Of a DNA stretch of 64,000 nucleotides, positions 36,334-44,479 are shown piece after piece. The notes beneath the pieces are model-generated. The model was not told the DNA's origin, searched no databases, and saw only the letters and a program-made list of their open reading frames with translations. Made by a program: the position numbers and the translations under genes. Source of the DNA: Hugenholtzia roseola DSM 9546 (GTDB lineage Bacteria; Bacteroidota; Bacteroidia; Cytophagales; Bernardetiaceae); assembly GCF_000422585.1 (NCBI RefSeq), contig NZ_AUGI01000025.1, positions 1 to 64,000 on the forward strand, read 5' to 3'. Every line of letters starts with the position of its first letter. Within the stretch, counting starts at the first letter, position 1.

Positions 36334-36773
36334 AATTTAGTTTGGCGAAATCAGCGTAAAGATAGTTTTTTCTTTTCAGAAAAGTACGATTGAAGCCCAG
36401 AAAAGGCTTATTTTTTTGTTTTTTTGAATCGCCGCCGCCGTATTGTTTTGGCAGCCCTACCTTCCCCCGATTTTTAACCAACTTACCCTGCAAATATTAC
36501 ACAAAATTCACCCACCGAAGGCGTTTTTTTTTGATATTCTAATTTTTTTTGCCCAAATTAGATTTTGGAAAAGCCTCCTCTATGTGCCAATGTTATTAAG
36601 CTCTAAAAAAAGCCTTATCTTATCGAATTAGAAACGAAATAAAATTTGGCTAAACCCTATTTTGGGGTCTGAAAATCTTTTTTTATTTCCCTCTCACTTC
36701 GGACAAGACAGTGCCTTTATCCCTACTACAACGCGAAACTGAAACTTTGCAGTACCTAACCTCGAACTACGTT
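36334..36773. other. Intergenic region containing a decayed MITE-like repeat
   Basis: 440 bases between the divergent TPR-SpoIIE gene and the barrel gene. The right part (36588-36735) is the decayed MITE-like copy B; the remainder shows no recognisable element. Confidence 0.5.
36588..36735. mobile_element. MITE-like repeat, copy B (decayed, right end lost)
   Basis: CAATGTTATTAAGCTCTAAA begins it, matching the family left end with one insertion. Then follow GAAACGAAATAAAATTTGG, CCCTATTTTGGGGTCTGAAA, TATTTCCCTCTCACTTCGG and ACAAGACAGTGCCTTTATCC, in the same order as copy D. It is preceded by CCTCCTCTATG, resembling the CCCTCCCCTATG flank of copy A. The right inverted repeat is not recognisable. 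Confidence 0.6.
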
Positions 36774-37682
36774 ATGCTTTTTTCTACTTTGCCTCCTATT
36801 TTGCAAAAAATGTTCTTGGTTCTGTTGGGAATCTGGCTGCCCTGCCTTGCGGTGCCGCTTTTGGCGCAAAGTGCAGGCAGGACAACTGTGGGGGCTGCTG
36901 CCTACGGTTTGGGGGGAGCTGCCGTTACGGTAGGCAATCCCTACGCGATTTTCCAAAACATTGGAGCTTTGGCGGAAGTGAGTCATTATCAGGGTTTTGT
37001 AGGGTATGAAAACTACTTCGCCGTAGCAGGGTGGCATACCCTTTTTGCAGGAGCAAGCCTACCTATCGCGCATCAGGGCAAACAGTTGGGTACGGCAGGC
37101 ATCGGGGTCTGGCGTTTTGGCGACAATCTCTACAATGAGCATCGCCTCGCCGTTGGTTATAGCCACAAAGTAGAAGGCGTTAGTTTGGGCATACAAGCCA
37201 ATTATTTGCAGGTGCAAGCCGAAGGGGTAGGCACAAGGCGCGTCGTTGCGATAGAATTTGGCGGCGTAGCCCGTCTGACCGAAACGATTTTAGTAGGGCT
37301 GCATGGCTATAATCTCAATTTGGCAAAGATGGCGACTTTTGAAGATGAGCGTTTTCCGACTATTCTAAAAGCAGGGCTTTCTTATCGTCCTAATAGCCGC
37401 CTGATGGTCAATTTGGAAGCCGAAAAAGATGTTCTCTATCCTGTTCGCCTGCGTGCAGGCTTGGAATATGCAGTTTGGGCAGAGCGCATTTGGCTGCGTT
37501 TGGGCGCAAGTTCGCGTCCTTTTGCCAATTACTTCGGTATCGGCTACCAGCAGGGGCGTTTTCGCTTCGACTATGCCCTTTCTACCCAACCCCAAATTGG
37601 CTTTTCAAATCATCTAAGCGTTTGTTTTCAATTTTACCAAAAAACCTTTGCAGCAGATAGCCCTCAAAATGCCGCTCACTAA
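36774..37682 (+). CDS. Outer-membrane beta-barrel protein, UPF0164/PorV-PorQ-like
   Basis: 302 residues from ATG 36774. The frame extends to 36711, but that part overlaps the decayed MITE. The signal peptide is FLVLLGIWLPCLAVPLLAQ. The mature start, TTVGAAAYGLGGAAVTVGNPYAIFQNIGALAEV, matches the conserved N-terminal plug-like motif (small residues, aromatic, then NxxxL) of Bacteroidota barrels such as PorV and PorQ. The rest is strand-rich, with repeated aromatic/arginine alternation. A role in type IX secretion is only a possibility; no other T9SS gene is close. ATG 36810 is a possible alternative start. Confidence 0.7.
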   Translation: MLFSTLPPILQKMFLVLLGIWLPCLAVPLLAQSAGRTTVGAAAYGLGGAAVTVGNPYAIFQNIGALAEVSHYQGFVGYENYFAVAGWHTLFAGASLPIAHQGKQLGTAGIGVWRFGDNLYNEHRLAVGYSHKVEGVSLGIQANYLQVQAEGVGTRRVVAIEFGGVARLTETILVGLHGYNLNLAKMATFEDERFPTILKAGLSYRPNSRLMVNLEAEKDVLYPVRLRAGLEYAVWAERIWLRLGASSRPFANYFGIGYQQGRFRFDYALSTQPQIGFSNHLSVCFQFYQKTFAADSPQNAAH

Positions 37683-38203
37683 CAAACGCACGCCCTCGCT
37701 TTTGCGTATCCTAACCTGCATCTCATCGAGGAAAGACAATAGCGTTTTCCCCTTCTCAATAAAAATCAAGACAAAAATCAGGGCAGAGATTGTGAAAGTA
37801 TTTGTAACAGAAAGCCACCCATTGCCCAAAAGATAACAAAACAAGAGTGGGCAAAAGTAGGCACATTTGTTGCTATTCCTTAGAAAAGCATCTTTTCTAC
37901 CCTTTCACACTACTAACCACACCCCTACCTTTTGTAGGCTTGGGCTTCAAGCAAAAAACACCTCAAACGCGCATTTTGAAGTAGGCTCTAAAAATAAGAT
38001 TTCGTTTCTACCGATTTCGTTTTTTCGCCCCTACTCTTTCTGTTTTTTCTCTTTTTCCTTATCTTTAAGCCTTGTTTTAGAAAATATGCCTATTCTTTCC
38101 TTCAATTTCCGAATTGTAAAATCCAAACAATAGGCTTTTATCCTAAAAAACATTGCACAAAACATAGCAAAATCTGACTATGCAACGCCAAAAAAATAAA
38201 CTT
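37683..38203. other. Intergenic region, no supported gene
   Basis: 521 AT-rich bases. An 88-codon frame (37867-38133) exists but has no start context, homology or composition to support it. No hairpin terminator or RNA gene was identified. Confidence 0.4.
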
Positions 38204-39409
38204 ATGAAAAAACTATCGCTACTCGGTGCAAGTCTGCTCTTGATGGTACTCGTTGTTTCTACGGCTGCTATCAGCAAAAAAATCCTACGCAAAACTATCG
38301 GAGGCAAAGGATATGATGCCGCTAATGCCATTATTGCAACACAAGACGGCAATTTTATTTTAATGGGACGTTCCGACTCTTACGGCGCAGGCGATATGAA
38401 CATGAACGTCGTCAAGATTGATAAATCAGGCAACACCCTTTGGGATAAAAATTACGGCGCAGACGAAAACGAAGAAGCCTTTGCAGGCGTAGAAACCACC
38501 GACAACGGCTTTATTTTTGTCGGCTATTCCGACTCTTACGGTGCAGGACCCGACATGAAAGACATTTGGGTCGTCAAAACAGATGGCGCAGGGCAGAAAG
38601 TTTGGGATAAGACCTTCGGCACGCGCGAAAGCATAGATGAGGCACACGCCATTGTCAAGACCGACGGAGGCTACCTAATTGCCGCCAACACCCTCCCCAT
38701 TTCCACAGGAAAAAGCGACATCTTGCTCATCAAAGTTTCTGAAACAGGCGAAAAAATTTGGGAAAAACGCTTCGGCGGAAGCACCAGCGAACAAGTCCAT
38801 GCCATTGCCACTACCGCTACGGGGTTCGTCTTGGCAGGACACATCGATTCCGAAGGCGCGGGAAAATGGGACATGCTCGTCATTTCGGTAGATAAAAACG
38901 GCGAAAAACTTTGGGAGCAACGCTATGGCGGCGGTGATAATGAGATGGGCAATGCCGTTGCCGTCTTTCCAAACGGTGACCTCGCCGTAGCAGGTTATTC
39001 CTACACTTTTGCCGAAGGCAGCCACGACGCTTGGGTCTTGCGCATCAATAAAGACGGAAAAAAACTTTGGGACAAATCCTTTGGCGGACTTAGCACCGAC
39101 GAATTTTTCGGACTCGTCATCAATAGCAAAGAAGAAATTATTTTGGCAGGCTACACCGACATTTACGAAGCCGATGCCTACGGAAACAACAAAAGCACCC
39201 TTAGCAATGAAGTCCTTATCGTCAAGCTCGACGGAAAAGGCACTAAACTTTGGGAAAAAACCCATGGCGGAAAAGGCATGCAGGTGGTCAAAGGAATTGC
39301 AGCACAGGGCAGCGAATATGGCGTATGTGGCTACACAGACGAAAATTTTGATACCAATAACGCCGACATGCTCTTTCTACAATTAGACGAAAACGGCGGC
39401 TTGCGTTAA
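38204..39409 (+). CDS. Exported seven-repeat beta-propeller protein
   Basis: 401 residues from ATG 38204, with a signal-like start (LLGASLLLMVLVVSTAA). The mature part consists of about seven ~50-residue repeats. Each has D-G-(N/G)-(F/Y)-(I/L) early, a G-(Y/H/R)-(S/T/I)-D block, and D-x-x-G-x-x-(L/I/V)-W-(D/E)-K-x-(F/Y)-G at the end (e.g. SGNTLWDKNYG, GEKIWEKRFGG, GKKLWDKSFGG). The count suits a seven-bladed propeller, probably extracellular. No enzymatic residues can be named. A terminator follows at 39454. Confidence 0.75.
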   Translation: MKKLSLLGASLLLMVLVVSTAAISKKILRKTIGGKGYDAANAIIATQDGNFILMGRSDSYGAGDMNMNVVKIDKSGNTLWDKNYGADENEEAFAGVETTDNGFIFVGYSDSYGAGPDMKDIWVVKTDGAGQKVWDKTFGTRESIDEAHAIVKTDGGYLIAANTLPISTGKSDILLIKVSETGEKIWEKRFGGSTSEQVHAIATTATGFVLAGHIDSEGAGKWDMLVISVDKNGEKLWEQRYGGGDNEMGNAVAVFPNGDLAVAGYSYTFAEGSHDAWVLRINKDGKKLWDKSFGGLSTDEFFGLVINSKEEIILAGYTDIYEADAYGNNKSTLSNEVLIVKLDGKGTKLWEKTHGGKGMQVVKGIAAQGSEYGVCGYTDENFDTNNADMLFLQLDENGGLR

Positions 39410-39453
39410 ATCAATCCTGCGCTTGTCTGAAATATTTTGAAAAAACTAACTCT

Positions 39454-39487
39454 GTTGCGTGTGTTTTCGCACGCAACTTTTATTTTT
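39454..39487 (+). terminator. Terminator after the beta-propeller gene
   Basis: GTTGCGTG (39454-39461) pairs with CACGCAAC (39470-39477), followed by TTTTTATTTTTT. It ends 14 bases before the next gene's ATG, so that gene's promoter must overlap it or transcription reads through. Confidence 0.75.
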
Positions 39488-39500
39488 TAATAGAAAAAAG

Positions 39501-40448
39501 ATGACTTCTTTTAAAAACAAAAATTACAGTTTTGTTTGGATAGGGTTTCTATTTGCGCTCTCTTTTTCGCAACTCTATGCCCAAAAAAAAGAACAAGTAG
39601 CCGCCTTAGCACAAAGGGCAGAAGCCCTCTTAGAAAAAGGCAATTTATTGGCGCAATATGAAAAAGCTACCTTTTTGGGCTTGGCATACCCCATCTTAGA
39701 AAATCAAAATTTTAAAGCCCAACTAAGCGGCTTTGTGGCATACCCACTGCCGAAAAGTTCTCTAAATCAAGGCACAAATTCAGGCTATCAAAAAAATTAT
39801 GCTTGGAAGGTCATTTTTTATAATAAAAAAAGAGAAATTCTTTTTGCCATCGAAACAGACACCTTGCAGCGTAAGGTTGTAAAAGAGGAAAAAACGCGCC
39901 CCCTGACAGCACAAGAAAAAACGCTTATCGAGCTGCGAGAAAAGGCTTGGGAATACATCTATGCCCATAAAAGCAAAGGAAAAAATAAGGCTAAAAAGTT
40001 TAGATTTTATGAAAATACCGCCCTACATCTTGTCGTTTTCGAAACACCACAAGACCCCAAACAGGCAGGCGAAGTATGGCTCTTGACTGCCCCTCTTATC
40101 AGCGGTAAAATCATCTTTGGCAACGACTACCAGCTACTTTTAGATAAGAAGATGAAAGTTAGTAAAGTAAATTTTTTACATCAAAATATCATCACGATAG
40201 CCGAATTGGGCATGCCTTCCGACAATGGACTCGTTACAAGCTATCACAACCATAGCCACAAAAGTTCCGATTTTATTACCCCTACCGACATCTGCGCCCT
40301 GATTTTGTACGGAAAAAACACAAATTGGGACACCCATTGGGTGTTTTCAAAAGATTTTGTTTCCATTTTTGATGTCAAGAAACAGACCTTAGAGATTATG
40401 CCGCGCAGCACTTGGGAACTGCAATACAACGACATTCCAAATGAATGA
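39501..40448 (+). CDS. Exported protein of unknown function
   Basis: 315 residues from ATG 39501; the longer frame from 39459 overlaps a terminator hairpin. The signal peptide ends LSFSQLYAQ. A helical stretch (KEQVAALAQRAEALLEKGNL) precedes a mixed region. Notable segments are SYHNHSHKSSDFITPTDIC and NTNWDTHWVFSKDFVSIFDV, in which a histidine cluster and an aspartate could bind metal, but no family is recognised. It converges with the cyclophilin gene across 26 bases. Confidence 0.6.
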   Translation: MTSFKNKNYSFVWIGFLFALSFSQLYAQKKEQVAALAQRAEALLEKGNLLAQYEKATFLGLAYPILENQNFKAQLSGFVAYPLPKSSLNQGTNSGYQKNYAWKVIFYNKKREILFAIETDTLQRKVVKEEKTRPLTAQEKTLIELREKAWEYIYAHKSKGKNKAKKFRFYENTALHLVVFETPQDPKQAGEVWLLTAPLISGKIIFGNDYQLLLDKKMKVSKVNFLHQNIITIAELGMPSDNGLVTSYHNHSHKSSDFITPTDICALILYGKNTNWDTHWVFSKDFVSIFDVKKQTLEIMPRSTWELQYNDIPNE

Positions 40449-40474
40449 TTTTAAAAAAGTTTGATAAATAGTTT

Positions 40475-42592
40475 TTATTCTTCAAGGGTGATGTCTATGA
40501 TTTTATCGCCGACTTCTAATTTTTGTAAAATTTCTAAACCAGATTTTACTTTTCCAAAGATGGTATATCGTCCGTCTAAGTGCGGCGCAGGAGCAAGGGT
40601 GATAAACCACTGTCCGCCCTCGGTATCGCGCCCTGCCGAAGCCATGCCCAAATAGCCCGCCTGCATATAGGAAAGGGTTGTGAGTTCGGAGCGTATCGTG
40701 TAGGAGGTATTGCCGTATCCGTCGGCACGTGGGCAGCCTGCCTGCACTACAAAGTTGGGTACAATTCTATGAAAAACTTTATCTTTGTAATAACCTTCCT
40801 TTATCAATTTTAGAAAATTAAGCACGCTAAGGGGGGCTTCTTCGGTAAAAAGGAAAACAACGACTTCTCCTTTTTCGGTCTTGATGCGCACCTCCTGTTT
40901 GGGCTTGATAGATGTAAAATCTTGAAAATCAATGATTTGTGTAGGAACTTCGGTGTAGGCAGGCAGTTTTCGACCGCTCAATTTTTCGTATAAATTTTGC
41001 AGGGCTTGATAGGTTTCCACTTCTTTGGGCATTTCCAATTCCTGCATTGCGATTTTCAAAAAAGTATAATCTTTTAAATACTTTTCAGCCGCTAATTCAG
41101 AATCTTGTAGGGCTTCGGCAGCCAAAGCCGCCACTCCTATATCGCCCAATTCTATCATTTGTTTCAGAAAAAGTACAAATTCTTCTTTTTTAAAAGCAGC
41201 CTCTCCCTTATTTTTTTGCAACACAAGTAAGGTCTGCAAGGCGGCAGTTTGCAAATTAGCGGGCAGTTTTCTATCCGAAGCCTGCGTTTTGAGAAAGGCT
41301 ACCGCCTGCGTTTCTGTTTCCAAAGCCTGCAAGAGAAGGGCTTTTTCTGTCAGGGAGTATTTTTCTTCCTGATACAAGGATTTAATTTCTTCTAATAAAA
41401 GCGTTTTTTCTTTTTTATCGGCAATTTGTAGCAGCGCAGCATAGAGGTAAGTTTTTGCTAAAAAAGGTAGTTTTGGGTCTTTTAAAAAGCCTTGATAAAC
41501 TTCCTTTTGGCTTGGCAGAGGCTTTTTCTGCACATATTGGGCAGCCTGAATTTGTACCCAAAGCGTATAAGAATCGCTTTTTTCTAAAAATTTAAGGACA
41601 TTTTTTTGAGCATAGTCAGAAGTTTCGAAGGCGGCAAGGGCTTGTAGGGCGGTGAGCAAGACCTGTGAATCTTCTTTTTCTTGGTTTAAAATGGCAAATA
41701 AATCCTGTTTGGCTACCTCGTTTGGATAGGCACTCAAAGCAGCGGTGGCACGCGCTCGCAAAAAGACATAGCGGCTTTTTTGGGCTACCTGCGCCAAAAG
41801 TTCTTGATGACGCTCTTGGCTAAGGGCAAAAATTTTGGTTCGGAAGCGTCCAAAATAATCGGCAGCTAATAGTTCGGGTAGTGTTGGATTTTCTTCTTTC
41901 CTAACTTTCTGATTTTGAAGACTTTGCTGCAAAAAAAACGCCATCTTATCTATGGCAGCCTTCGAAATTTCACCTTTCCAGACAGCGGCACGATAAATGC
42001 CTAAGGCTTGTCCCTCCGCAAGAAGGTCGTCGGTAGCATCAAATTGTGTCAGAAATTCCAAACCTGCTCCACTCGACGATTTGCCAATCGCCTCTAAAAG
42101 GTTGCGCCTTACCTTGCTATCTGTTTCTATCTGAAAACTATAAATCAGACGGCTTTCGGCTTCATTTTCACCAACCTGCCCAAGTGCAAAAGCTACTTCG
42201 GCACGTACCAAATCCGAGCTATCGCCCAGATATACAAAAAGGCTATCTACCTGCGAAGAATCGGCAAAGGAGGCAAAAGCAGTGGCAATCGCCTTGCGGT
42301 AGGTGGCTTCTTGTTTTATGAGTGGTTCTTGCCAAAAGCGGTAAAGGTTTTCAAAGTTTCTCTTATCTTGCGCCTGTAATATTTTCTGAAAAATGGTATC
42401 TTGGGCATACAAATTAACGCGATTAGGGTTGCCTCCCTGCGGTTTGTCTTCGCCAACAGTGCAGGCTGCCAAGCCCCCCAAAAGACTAACGAATAAGATT
42501 TGAAGGGCGTAGGAAAACTTTTCTTTCGTACTTTTTTCTACCCCGAAAAAAAGGCGAAAAAAGACAAAAACGGTTTTTATATTGATTTTCAT
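40475..42592 (-). CDS. HEAT-repeat lipoprotein with C-terminal cyclophilin-type peptidyl-prolyl isomerase
   Basis: 705 residues from ATG 42592; the frame is open to 42667. The lipobox LGGLAAC marks a lipoprotein. Residues ~50-550 are helical HEAT/ARM-like repeats (e.g. VRAEVAFALGQVGENEAESRL, YVFLRARATAALSAYPNEV). The last ~145 residues are a cyclophilin domain (VVVFLFTEEAPLSVLNFLKL, KVFHRIVPNFVVQAGCP, GQWFITLAPAPHLDGRYTIF). It probably folds or scaffolds envelope proteins by proline isomerisation. Both halves appear complete. Upstream lies a 392-base intergenic region shared with the receiver-SpoIIE gene. Confidence 0.88.
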   Translation of the reverse strand: MKINIKTVFVFFRLFFGVEKSTKEKFSYALQILFVSLLGGLAACTVGEDKPQGGNPNRVNLYAQDTIFQKILQAQDKRNFENLYRFWQEPLIKQEATYRKAIATAFASFADSSQVDSLFVYLGDSSDLVRAEVAFALGQVGENEAESRLIYSFQIETDSKVRRNLLEAIGKSSSGAGLEFLTQFDATDDLLAEGQALGIYRAAVWKGEISKAAIDKMAFFLQQSLQNQKVRKEENPTLPELLAADYFGRFRTKIFALSQERHQELLAQVAQKSRYVFLRARATAALSAYPNEVAKQDLFAILNQEKEDSQVLLTALQALAAFETSDYAQKNVLKFLEKSDSYTLWVQIQAAQYVQKKPLPSQKEVYQGFLKDPKLPFLAKTYLYAALLQIADKKEKTLLLEEIKSLYQEEKYSLTEKALLLQALETETQAVAFLKTQASDRKLPANLQTAALQTLLVLQKNKGEAAFKKEEFVLFLKQMIELGDIGVAALAAEALQDSELAAEKYLKDYTFLKIAMQELEMPKEVETYQALQNLYEKLSGRKLPAYTEVPTQIIDFQDFTSIKPKQEVRIKTEKGEVVVFLFTEEAPLSVLNFLKLIKEGYYKDKVFHRIVPNFVVQAGCPRADGYGNTSYTIRSELTTLSYMQAGYLGMASAGRDTEGGQWFITLAPAPHLDGRYTIFGKVKSGLEILQKLEVGDKIIDITLEE

Positions 42593-42798
42593 AGCAAAAA
42601 GAAAAGGGAGAAATGAAAAGAAAGAAGCTATCTTTGCGAGGCGAAAGATACTAAAAAGTACGCACATCTGCCAAGATGCACATTTTTTGCACGCTTTTCG
42701 CTTTGGTTTCGGCGAAAATTGATATTTTTTTGGGCTTCTTGCACTTTTGCATCAAATTTGTGCTTATATTTGGACGCTGCTTTTTTGCAGCCTTGTCG

Positions 42799-42853
42799 CA
42801 TCTTACTTGTATCTTATTTGTATCTTCATTCCATCTCTGCGGTATCTTCGTTG
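42799..42853. repeat. Tandem 11-bp degenerate repeat upstream of the receiver-SpoIIE gene
   Basis: Five consecutive 11-mers follow in phase: CATCTTACTTG, TATCTTATTTG, TATCTTCATTC, CATCTCTGCGG, TATCTTCGTTG. A sixth TATCTTCG follows with one base shift. The 11-bp period matches one helical turn, as in arrays of regulator sites. It lies 130-190 bases before the ATG at 42985, inside a 392-base intergenic stretch that has nothing else recognisable. Confidence 0.5.
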
Positions 42854-42984
42854 TGTATCTTCGCCATTTTGAAGTCGCACCCACTACACATCAGGATACC
42901 AACCTGAAAAAGAGATTTTTCTTTTTTGCCTTTTAGAGGCGCAAGCCTTCATTCCTCCCCAAAGACAACCTGACCCAAAGCTCC

Positions 42985-44265
42985 ATGTCTGTAATTTTAA
43001 TGGTCGTAGATGATGAGCCAGACGTACAACTGCTCATGAAACAGAAATTTCGCAAGCAAATTCGCAATCAAGAATACCAATTCCTTTTTGCTGCTAACGG
43101 CGTGGAAGCCTTAGAGATGCTCAAAGAGAACCCCGATGTAGATGTGATTCTTTGTGATGTGAATATGCCCGAAATGGACGGCATTACGCTGCTTACCAAA
43201 ACAAGGCAGGTAAATCCGACGGTACAAACCATTATCGTATCGGCGTATGGCGATATGCGCAATATCAGACGCGCCATGAACAATGGGGCTTTCGATTTTG
43301 TAACCAAACCTATCAATTTCAACGATTTAGGGGCGACCATTACCAAGACCATCAAGCACGTAAAACGCCTCAAAGAAACCATCAACGAAAAAGAAGAACT
43401 TTACAAAAAGTTGGAACGCTACAATAAGATTTTGGAGGAAAAAGTAGAAGAACGCACCGCCGAAATTCTCAAACAAAAGCAAATCATAGAGGCAAAAAAT
43501 CAGAGCATCACCGAAAGCATCAACTACGCCAAGCGCATACAAGAGGCTACTCTGCCACGTTTGGAGGAAATCAAGACGGCTTTTCCCGAATCTTTCATTT
43601 TCTACAAACCGCGCGATATTGTCAGTGGCGATTTTTATTGGTTTAGCCAAAAAGAAAAAGAAGGCAAAAGGCAATATATCCTAACGGCAGTAGATTGCAC
43701 AGGGCATGGCGTACCCGGTGCCTTTATGTCCTTGATAGGCAATGATTTGCTGCACGAAATCGTCAATGCGCGTGAAGAAATACAGCCCGACCGCATTTTA
43801 GAAGAACTGCACTTAGGTGTGCGTCGCGCCTTACGACAGGGCGAAAATCAAAGTCGCGATGGCATGGACTTATCCTTGTGTTTGATAGAAAAAGATAAAA
43901 GCGTTCTTACTTTTGCAGGTGCAAAAAGCCCACTAATTTATTTCAAAAATGGTGAGATGCACTTTGTAAAGGGCGATAAGTTCCCTATCGGCGGCGTGCA
44001 GTTGGAGGCGGAGCGAAAATTTACCCCTCACCAGATTGCGTTAGAAAAAGGCATGACCTTCTACATTTTTACTGATGGCTACCAAGACCAATTTGGCGGC
44101 ACTGACGGCATGAAGTTTATGAGCAAGCGTTTCCGCAATCTATTGAGTGAAATTCACACGATGGACTTCGAAGCCCAGAGCCGCATCTTAGAAGCGCGTT
44201 TCCAAGAATGGAAGGCAGAACGCCCACAGGTAGATGATATTTTGGTGATAGGACTGCGGTTTTGA
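42985..44265 (+). CDS. Response regulator fused to SpoIIE-type PP2C phosphatase
   Basis: 426 residues. The N-terminal receiver has VVDDEPDV (D9, D10), acceptor Asp58 in VILCDVNMPEMDG, and switch/lysine regions TIIVSAYG and FVTKPI. A coiled coil (~120-175) carries the linker NQSITESINYAKRIQEA. The SpoIIE/PP2C domain has KPRDIVSGDFYWF, VDCTGHGVPGAFM, DGMDLSLCLIE and FTDGYQDQFGG. Phosphorylation of the receiver would control a serine phosphatase, the plan of RsbU/RssB-like partner-switching systems. It is a paralogue of the TPR-SpoIIE protein at 34321. Confidence 0.92.
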   Translation: MSVILMVVDDEPDVQLLMKQKFRKQIRNQEYQFLFAANGVEALEMLKENPDVDVILCDVNMPEMDGITLLTKTRQVNPTVQTIIVSAYGDMRNIRRAMNNGAFDFVTKPINFNDLGATITKTIKHVKRLKETINEKEELYKKLERYNKILEEKVEERTAEILKQKQIIEAKNQSITESINYAKRIQEATLPRLEEIKTAFPESFIFYKPRDIVSGDFYWFSQKEKEGKRQYILTAVDCTGHGVPGAFMSLIGNDLLHEIVNAREEIQPDRILEELHLGVRRALRQGENQSRDGMDLSLCLIEKDKSVLTFAGAKSPLIYFKNGEMHFVKGDKFPIGGVQLEAERKFTPHQIALEKGMTFYIFTDGYQDQFGGTDGMKFMSKRFRNLLSEIHTMDFEAQSRILEARFQEWKAERPQVDDILVIGLRF

Positions 44266-44479
44266 GAAAGTTCCTTACATTTGGGTACAAAGAAAGATAG
44301 GGTCTAAACCATCTCAAAGGGTTTAAGACAGGTCTGTTAGGTAGGCTAAATTTCGTGCGTAAATTATCATCAAGTTGTATCATCTAAGCGATGTCCTCAC
44401 ATTTTTAGATTTTATTCCCCTTTATACCAAAAATTAAACAAAATACCAGCGGCGTTAGCCCTGATACCCCTATTTACTT

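Noticed and set aside
36774-37682. PorP/SprF type IX secretion assignment for the barrel protein
   Set aside because: The PorP hallmark near the N-terminus (PxxxNPAxxG type) is absent; the GxxxxxVxxNPYAIFQN pattern fits UPF0164/PorV-like barrels better, and no T9SS gene is adjacent.
37867-38133. 88-codon + strand open frame in the 521-base gap before the propeller gene
   Set aside because: Low-complexity, Phe/Ser-rich product with no signal, family motif or start context; probably chance in AT-rich DNA.
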